This document shows positions 46,288 through 51,193 of a DNA stretch of 51,193 nt, piece after piece. The stretch's first letter is position 1. Every line of letters starts with the position of its first letter. Both the position numbers and the translations under genes were made by a program. Location of the stretch: NCBI GenBank assembly GCA_030685215.1, contig JAUXQB010000192.1, positions 1 through 51,193 on the forward strand, given 5' to 3'. This DNA comes from Actinomycetota bacterium (GTDB lineage Bacteria; Actinomycetota; Acidimicrobiia; Acidimicrobiales; Ilumatobacteraceae). The notes under the pieces were generated by a model. That model had not been told where the DNA came from, ran no database searches, and was given only the letters and a program-made list of their open reading frames with translations.

Positions 46288-47244
46288 ATGAAGACTCAAC
46301 ACAATCGCAGCTGGCAGCGACTGGCCCTGTTCATCACCGGCGTGGTCATCGCCATCTTCGGCGTGGTCGGTACCGGTGCGGGCACCGCCTCCGCACACCA
46401 TGCCGACCTCACCGCGTCGGTCACCTGCGAACGCATCGTCACCTGGAGCACCCAGGCCTGGGACGGGTGGGGCGATCCCGTCTACCGCACCAACCCCGAC
46501 GTCCGCGTGTATTACCAGCGCGGCAGCGACGCCGGCACCGTGCCGCTGCTGAACGGCGCGTTCAACGCCGGCAACGGCTACAGCCTCTCCGGTCAGTTCA
46601 CGTTCCCCGACGGCGAGAACTACATCATCGTGTGGGTCGCGACGCTCGGCACCTGGGGCGACGGCGGCGGCGGCGGCCAGACGAGCTTCGTGAAGGTGTA
46701 CAACCCGAAGCCGTGCACCACCACCACGCTGCCGGCCACCACGACGACGGTCCCCGCCACCACGACGACGGTCCCGGCAACAACCACCACGGTTCCCGCC
46801 ACCACCACCACGGTTCCCGCCACCACCGTTCCGGCAACCACCACCACCGTTCCGGCAACCACGACCACCGTTCCGGCAACGACGACCACGGTCCCCGCCA
46901 CCACGACCACGGTCCCCGCCACCACGACCACGGTTCCCGCCACCACGACGACGGTGCCGGCCACCACCACGACCGTGCTCGGCACCACCACCACGGTTCC
47001 GGCCACCACCACGACCATCCCGGCAACCACCACCACCGAACTCGGATCGGGCGGCCCCACCACCACCACGACGGTGGCAGGCACGACCACCACCACCGTG
47101 CTCGGTTCCGGTGGTCCCACCACCACGGTGGCAGGCAGCCTGCCCCGCACGGGTGGGTCGAGCGGCTCGCTCGGCCTCATCTCGCTCGGCCTGCTGCTCA
47201 TCGGTGCGTCGTTCATGCTCACCACCCGCCGCCCGGCGGTCTGA
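46288..47244 (+). CDS. LPxTG-anchored surface protein with Thr-rich stalk
   Basis: 318 residues. Signal peptide (~1-36, RLALFITGVVIAIFGVVG, cut after TASA). A folded part at ~37-145 contains two Cys and aromatic beta-like sequence. Then come about 15 VPATTTT-type repeats (~150-250) and a sortase signal LPRTG followed by a hydrophobic helix and RRPAV tail. It should be exported by Sec and linked to the wall by a sortase, which is not in this window. A GGGAAGG SD precedes ATG 46288; the in-frame ATG 46177 lies upstream of the likely promoter repeat. Binding target unknown. Confidence 0.88.
   Translation: MKTQHNRSWQRLALFITGVVIAIFGVVGTGAGTASAHHADLTASVTCERIVTWSTQAWDGWGDPVYRTNPDVRVYYQRGSDAGTVPLLNGAFNAGNGYSLSGQFTFPDGENYIIVWVATLGTWGDGGGGGQTSFVKVYNPKPCTTTTLPATTTTVPATTTTVPATTTTVPATTTTVPATTVPATTTTVPATTTTVPATTTTVPATTTTVPATTTTVPATTTTVPATTTTVLGTTTTVPATTTTIPATTTTELGSGGPTTTTTVAGTTTTTVLGSGGPTTTVAGSLPRTGGSSGSLGLISLGLLLIGASFMLTTRRPAV
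46733..47042 (+). repeat. 21-bp minisatellite coding (V/L/I)PATTTT units
   Basis: About 15 units of seven codons, one shortened (VPATT) and one altered (VLGTTTT). Synonymous changes (ACC/ACG, GTC/GTT) differ in blocks between neighbours, as expected from unit duplication. Copy number probably varies between strains. Confidence 0.85.
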
Positions 47245-47280
47245 TTTCCCACAGTCGTTCTCCCGCTAGAGAACCCGCTG

Positions 47281-47315
47281 CGATGCCCGCCGTTGTCCGA
47301 CAACGGCGGGCATCG
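47281..47315. terminator. Terminator after the LPxTG gene
   Basis: CGATGCCCGCCGTTGT (47281-47296) and ACAACGGCGGGCATCG (47300-47315): 16 perfect base pairs with a CCG loop, the longest perfect hairpin in the window. It lies between the LPxTG stop and the arc promoter. Confidence 0.75.
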
Positions 47316-47321
47316 TGGTGT

Positions 47322-47327
47322 TAGGTT
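47322..47327 (+). promoter_or_regulatory. -10 element (TAGGTT) of arc, leaderless
   Basis: TAGGTT ends 6 bases before ATG 47334, 7 bases after the hairpin. Confidence 0.5.
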
Positions 47328-47333
47328 CCTGCC

Positions 47334-49049
47334 ATGGCCGATGGTGACACCGACGAGTCGATGGCTGTGCTGCAGTCGCAGGTGGTCGTGCTCGAAGGAG
47401 AGATCGAACAACTGCGTCGCAAACTCGCCGACGCACCGAAGCGACAGCGTGCGCTCGAGGAACGCCTCCTCGAGACCAAGGGGCAGCTGGCACACGCCGT
47501 CTCCCAGAACGAGAAGCTGAGCTACACGCTCCGCGAAGCCCGCGAGCACATCGCCGCGCTGCGCGACGAGGTCGAGAAGCTCACCCAGCCGCCGTCCGCG
47601 TACGGCGTCATCGTCGGCAAGAACGACGACGGCACCGTCGACGTGCTCACCAGCGGTCGCAAGATGCGAGTGAGCCTGCACCCCGACATCGACCACGACG
47701 AGATCGAACGCGGCGCCGAGGTGGTGCTCAACGAGAGCTTCAACGTGGTGCAGGCACGCGAGGCCGAGGTCACCGGTGAGGTCGTCACCATCAAGGAGCT
47801 GCTCGACGACGGCGTGCGGGCGCTGGTCATCGGCCGCGCCGACGAGGAACGGGTCTGCGAACTGGCCGACGTGCTGCGCGGCGTGCACCTGCGCAGCGGC
47901 GACACCTTGCGGCTCGATTCACGCAGCAACCTGCTGCTCGAGAAGCTGCCCCGGCCGGAGGTGGAAGACCTGCTCCTCGAAGAGGTGCCCGACATCTCGT
48001 ACGCCGACATCGGTGGCCTCGATTCGCAGATCGAGCAGATCGCCGACGCGGTGGAGCTGCCGTTCCTGTACGCCGACCTGTTCGCCGAGCACCAGCTGCC
48101 CGCGCCGAAGGGCATCCTGCTGTACGGGCCTCCTGGCTGCGGCAAGACCCTCATCGCGAAGGCGGTCGCCAACTCGTTGGCCAAGAAGGTCGCGGAGAAG
48201 ACCGGCGGCGAGAAGGGCCGCAGCTACTTCATCAACATCAAGGGTCCCGAGCTGCTCAACAAGTACGTCGGCGAGACCGAACGCCAGATCCGCCTCGTGT
48301 TCCAGCGAGCACGCGAGAAGAGCGAGGAGGGCTGGCCGGTCATTGTGTTCTTCGACGAGATGGACAGCATGTTCCGCACTCGTGGCTCGGGTATCAGCAG
48401 CGACATGGAGAGCACCATCGTGCCGCAGCTGCTCGCCGAGATCGACGGGGTGGAAGGGCTGCGCAACGTCATCGTCATCGGCGCTACCAACCGCGAAGAC
48501 CTCATCGACCCGGCCATCCTGCGACCCGGCCGGCTCGACGTGAAGATCAAGATCGAGCGCCCCAGCGAGATGGCGGCACGCCAGATCTTCGCGCAGTACC
48601 TCACCGACGAGATCCCCATCGACCCCGAGTCCGCGGTGCCGGCGATGATCGAAGCGACAGCCCGCGAGATGTACCGCGACGACGAGGCCAACCAGTTCCT
48701 CGAGGTCACCTACCAGAACGGCGACAAGGAGATCCTGTACTACAAGGACTTCGCGTCGGGGGCCATGATCGAGAACATCGTCCGCCGGGCGAAGAAACTG
48801 GCCATCAAGCGAGTCATCGCCGGCGGGCAGCGCGGTGTGTGCCAGCAGGACCTGCTCGACAGCATCAAGCAGGAGTACAAGGAACACGAAGATCTGCCCA
48901 ACACCACCAACCCCGACGACTGGGCGAAGATCAGCGGCAAGAAGGGCGAGCGCATCGTGTTCATCCGCACCCTCGTCAAGGGCCGCGAACAGAAGGACCG
49001 CGAGGGCGGCCGCGCCATCGAGCGCGTCGCCACCGGCCAGTACCTCTGA
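47334..49049 (+). CDS. arc: Proteasome-associated AAA ATPase (ARC/Mpa)
   Basis: 571 residues. An N-terminal coiled coil (~12-85) binds Pup in relatives. The OB domains are at ~90-230. The AAA domain has Walker [16 protein letters not shown] (~263), Walker [17 protein letters not shown] (~335) and [20 protein letters not shown]. The C-terminus is GQYL, the docking tail for the 20S proteasome with its penultimate Tyr. It unfolds pupylated proteins for degradation. The usual partners dop, pup, prcB and prcA do not follow; a glycosyltransferase does. Confidence 0.96.
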   Translation: MADGDTDESMAVLQSQVVVLEGEIEQLRRKLADAPKRQRALEERLLETKGQLAHAVSQNEKLSYTLREAREHIAALRDEVEKLTQPPSAYGVIVGKNDDGTVDVLTSGRKMRVSLHPDIDHDEIERGAEVVLNESFNVVQAREAEVTGEVVTIKELLDDGVRALVIGRADEERVCELADVLRGVHLRSGDTLRLDSRSNLLLEKLPRPEVEDLLLEEVPDISYADIGGLDSQIEQIADAVELPFLYADLFAEHQLPAPKGILLYGPPGCGKTLIAKAVANSLAKKVAEKTGGEKGRSYFINIKGPELLNKYVGETERQIRLVFQRAREKSEEGWPVIVFFDEMDSMFRTRGSGISSDMESTIVPQLLAEIDGVEGLRNVIVIGATNREDLIDPAILRPGRLDVKIKIERPSEMAARQIFAQYLTDEIPIDPESAVPAMIEATAREMYRDDEANQFLEVTYQNGDKEILYYKDFASGAMIENIVRRAKKLAIKRVIAGGQRGVCQQDLLDSIKQEYKEHEDLPNTTNPDDWAKISGKKGERIVFIRTLVKGREQKDREGGRAIERVATGQYL

Positions 49050-49068
49050 GGCCGCGTTGCACCGGCTC

Positions 49069-50106
49069 GTGTCCGTCGGCGGGAAGCTGGCCAACGCGGT
49101 CGCGTGGAAGGCACTCGGCCTGACTGCGCGCTCGTCGCGCCCGGCGGTCGTGCATCGCCGTCAGGTCCTCACCGGCCGCCGGCGAGACGAGCTGCTGTGG
49201 CGCACCGAATCGGCCACGGTCATCGAGCCGCAGTACGGCTACCCGATCGTCGAACCGCGGCGGCTGTGCCTGGAGGGCTTCGACGCACTGCGCGGCGCAC
49301 TGCCACCGTGGAGCTACGGCATTCCGTCGGTGCGGAAGTGGCACTCACCGCGTGAACGACGTGCCCGTCAGGTGGTGGAGCTCGACCGAGTGGTGTCGCT
49401 GCGTCACTTCTACGAGTGGAACTACTACCACTTCTTCGCCGACGTCATCGGCATGCTCGAACTGCTGCACCGGGCGCGGGCACTCGACGATCTCCCGATC
49501 GTCGTCGGCCCCTCGGCTGCAGAGTTGCGGTTCGTGAGGGAACTGTTGTCGATGGGCGACTTCGCGCGGATGCAGTGGGTGGTGCAGCAGCACGACATGT
49601 ACATCCGCGCACGCGAGGTCACGTTCGGCAGGTCGCGTTCCTCGCATGCCGCCACTGCTCGGTTCATCGTCGATCGCTTGCACCTCACGCCGCTTCCCCC
49701 GTCCGAGCCGGGTCGCAAGGTGTTCCTGGTGCGCCGCCCACCGGCGACGCGTTGCATCGTCAACCTCGACGAGGTCGAGGCGGTCACCACTGCCGCCGGC
49801 TACGAGACCGTCGACACCACCGGGTGGCCGCTCGCCGACCAGATCGAGCTGTTCCGGCGCACGTCGTGTCTCGTCGCGATCCACGGCGCAGGGTTGACCA
49901 ACATGATGTTCCGCATCGGCAACCCGATGAGCGTCGTCGAGCTGTGCTCCGACCGGTGGCACCCGGAGAGCTTCCGGCGCGCGGCCGGCGAACTCGGGTT
50001 CGACTTCACGCGACTGAGCTGTCCCGCCGAGCCCGGCCAGAGCCCGCAGCACGCCAACTTCCGCGTCGATGTGGCCCAACTCGCGGCAACGCTCGCCGCG
50101 CTCTGA
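49069..50106 (+). CDS. GT61-family (DUF563) glycosyltransferase
   Basis: 345 residues from GTG 49069 (TTG 49057 is an in-frame alternative). The N-terminal half has VVSLRHFYEWNYYHFFADVI, common in GT61. The C-terminal half has VFLVRRPPATRCIVN, then LVAIHGAGLTNMMFRIG, the family's HGAGxTNxxF signature. It probably adds a sugar to a surface polymer or glycan; the acceptor is unknown. It lies 19 bases after arc with no promoter seen, so it may be read through from arc. Confidence 0.85.
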   Translation: MSVGGKLANAVAWKALGLTARSSRPAVVHRRQVLTGRRRDELLWRTESATVIEPQYGYPIVEPRRLCLEGFDALRGALPPWSYGIPSVRKWHSPRERRARQVVELDRVVSLRHFYEWNYYHFFADVIGMLELLHRARALDDLPIVVGPSAAELRFVRELLSMGDFARMQWVVQQHDMYIRAREVTFGRSRSSHAATARFIVDRLHLTPLPPSEPGRKVFLVRRPPATRCIVNLDEVEAVTTAAGYETVDTTGWPLADQIELFRRTSCLVAIHGAGLTNMMFRIGNPMSVVELCSDRWHPESFRRAAGELGFDFTRLSCPAEPGQSPQHANFRVDVAQLAATLAAL

Positions 50107-50115
50107 CGCCCGCGG

Positions 50116-51000
50116 TCAGGGAGCCTGATCGGGTCGCAGACGCGAGGCGGGCTGGTAGTTGACGCCGGCGGTCTCGTCGACACGCCGGAGCAGCAGTTCG
50201 CACGGCGGTTCGAAGCGCTGCGCGAACTCGCGCGCACGGGCTTCGCCGATCAGCTCCCACGGCAGGGTGGTGAGCCGGTCGGTGTCGTCCTCGATGCGCT
50301 GTCGCAGCGCGACTCCCTCGGCGGTGACGGTGCGGTCGACGACGAGGCCGCGGCGACGCAGCCGTTCCCAACCGACCTCGATGGCGTCAGGAGTGGTGCC
50401 ACGTGAGCGGGCCAGCCAGTCGGGCTCGTAGCCGAGCCATGCGTTGTGCAGGATCGACGCTTCCGCATGCGAGAGGCCTGCGGCCACCACCAGCGCCCAG
50501 TGCGTGTCGCCGCGCCACTCGCGCAGGCAGTTGACGGCGTGCCAACCGGAGAGCAGCGGGTCGCTCGGCCGCGGCATCGCGAGGTGCGCGCCGTAGAAGG
50601 TGCGGCCCACCAGCGGCAGCTGATCGACCGTCGCCCACAGCTCGTCCGCATACTCCACCAGGGGCTCGACGATGGCGGGCGCGTGCGCACGAAGGCCCTC
50701 CGCCACTGCTTCGTCGCGTGCGTCCCACATCTCCCGAAAGCGATCGACGGTGCCGAGCAGGTCGAACACCGCGGTGATGCCCACCGGGCTGATCGAACCG
50801 AAGGCTGCCGTGATCGCAGCGGGTCCCGCGGCTGCCAGCGGCGCGCACCTGGCAGCGATGTAGCCGAGCGGACCGGCGAAACCCTCCGGGAGACCCGCCG
50901 CCTGGTAGCGCTGCACCGCGCCCGGATCCCAGAAGATCCAGCCGATGGTGGTCTGCACCGAGCGTGCGTTGCGGCGCGTGATGTCGAACCAGTCCGTCAT
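50116..51000 (-). CDS. SalK/SCO6745-family protein
   Basis: 294 residues. Features: DITRRNARSVQTTIGWIFWD at the N-terminus, FAGPLGYIAARCAPLAAAGP, LPLVGRTFYGAHLAMPRPSD, LSGWHAVNCLREWRGDTHWA and a C-terminal winged-helix-like part (GWERLRRRGLVVDRTVTAEG). This follows the actinobacterial SalK/SCO6745 proteins, often annotated as helix-turn-helix regulators. Exact role unknown. ATG 51000 was taken; an ATG at 51039 is in frame but lacks support. It converges with the GT61 gene. Confidence 0.75.
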   Translation of the reverse strand: MTDWFDITRRNARSVQTTIGWIFWDPGAVQRYQAAGLPEGFAGPLGYIAARCAPLAAAGPAAITAAFGSISPVGITAVFDLLGTVDRFREMWDARDEAVAEGLRAHAPAIVEPLVEYADELWATVDQLPLVGRTFYGAHLAMPRPSDPLLSGWHAVNCLREWRGDTHWALVVAAGLSHAEASILHNAWLGYEPDWLARSRGTTPDAIEVGWERLRRRGLVVDRTVTAEGVALRQRIEDDTDRLTTLPWELIGEARAREFAQRFEPPCELLLRRVDETAGVNYQPASRLRPDQAP

Positions 51001-51193
51001 CCGACGATCATGCCCCGTCGACGGCGTGAAGGTCGTCATCGATGACGCTGCCGCGCCGGTGCTCCAGCCTCTTCCACCCGCGAGTTCCGGTCCTCGTCAT
51101 GGATCGACCGAGGATTCCTCGCTCAGGGCATGACACAGAACGCATTTCGGAGGTGGAGAGCCGACGGGATGCGCCTGTTCTTGTGCGCGCGAG
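51001..51193. other. Window end, no supported gene
   Basis: 193 bases upstream of the SalK-like gene. An open frame starts at ATG 51130 and runs to the edge (21 codons, MTQNAFRRWRADGM), too short to judge. No hairpin or repeat stands out. Confidence 0.4.

Noticed and set aside
46733-47042. CRISPR-like or non-coding tandem repeat
   Set aside because: It is in frame and codes for the Thr-rich stalk of the LPxTG protein.
51130-51193. Start of a new gene at the right edge
   Set aside because: Only 21 codons are visible, with no promoter motif or recognisable sequence.

Overview
The window looks like chromosomal DNA of a high-GC actinobacterium, most likely of the class Acidimicrobiia. Reasons: strongly GC-biased third codon positions in every gene; a YajC-SecD-SecF operon; an ARC/Mpa-type proteasomal ATPase; an F420/PPOX-type split-barrel protein; and an LPxTG surface protein with a long Thr-rich (VPATTTT)n stalk. 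No phage, insertion sequence, CRISPR array, rRNA or tRNA gene is seen. The taxonomic placement is inference. The gene functions rest on motifs read from the translations.

Layout. 1-7.3 kb: the start of a GT14 glycosyltransferase (minus); an atypical zinc-ribbon SDR; an ECF sigma factor with its membrane anti-sigma factor; an EamA exporter; then, on the minus strand, an alkyl-sulfatase-like metallo-beta-lactamase, an acyl-CoA dehydrogenase and a small cupin. 7.4-21 kb is housekeeping: icd; queA-tgt (queuosine tRNA modification); yajC-secD-secF; apt-rel; hisS-aspS. 20.4-21.5 kb: an orphan AbiEi/DUF559 nuclease-like gene bracketed by a hairpin-forming repeat, with a three-copy 61-bp tandem array on one side. 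21.5-29.4 kb: an RppH-like Nudix gene; a tightly overlapping run rarA-DUF948-DUF6167-glcD-glcE-phosphotransferase; then nei (minus) divergent from glcF. 29.4-36.6 kb is mostly minus strand: MOSC protein, LOG-family protein, tkt-tal, a small hypothetical gene and nagA, with one PPOX gene on plus. 36.6-42.8 kb (plus): TetR regulator, alpha/beta hydrolase, PaaI-type thioesterase, a permuted ADP-forming acyl-CoA synthetase, a DacB-type lipoprotein and a LON-substrate-domain protein. 42.8-45.6 kb: three small proteins, at least two with a membrane segment, then ttuB-ttuA-trmI, a compact tRNA T-loop modification set. 45.6-51.2 kb: ferredoxin (minus), the LPxTG protein, ARC ATPase, a GT61 glycosyltransferase and a SalK-like protein (minus).

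Two features of gene expression stand out. First, most transcription units begin with a TANNNT -10 hexamer only 6-10 bases upstream of the start codon and no Shine-Dalgarno sequence. I count 22 such starts, so leaderless transcription appears to be the main mode here. This rule also fixes several start codons (SDR 483, hisS 17297, LOG gene 31250, tkt 34556). Second, two divergent gene pairs (nei/glcF and 34982/35006) share one ten-base ANNNTANNNT element in which the two opposed -10 hexamers overlap by their TA. Inside operons, genes are joined by ATGA, GTGA or TGATG overlaps.

The best candidate for an unusual system is 43695-45627: a ubiquitin-like sulfur carrier ending in Gly-Gly-Cys, a TtuA-type thiolase with the full set of Zn and Fe-S ligands, and the m1A58 methyltransferase TrmI in one operon. 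In Thermus the corresponding enzymes cooperate on the T loop of tRNA (2-thioribothymidine 54 and m1A58).
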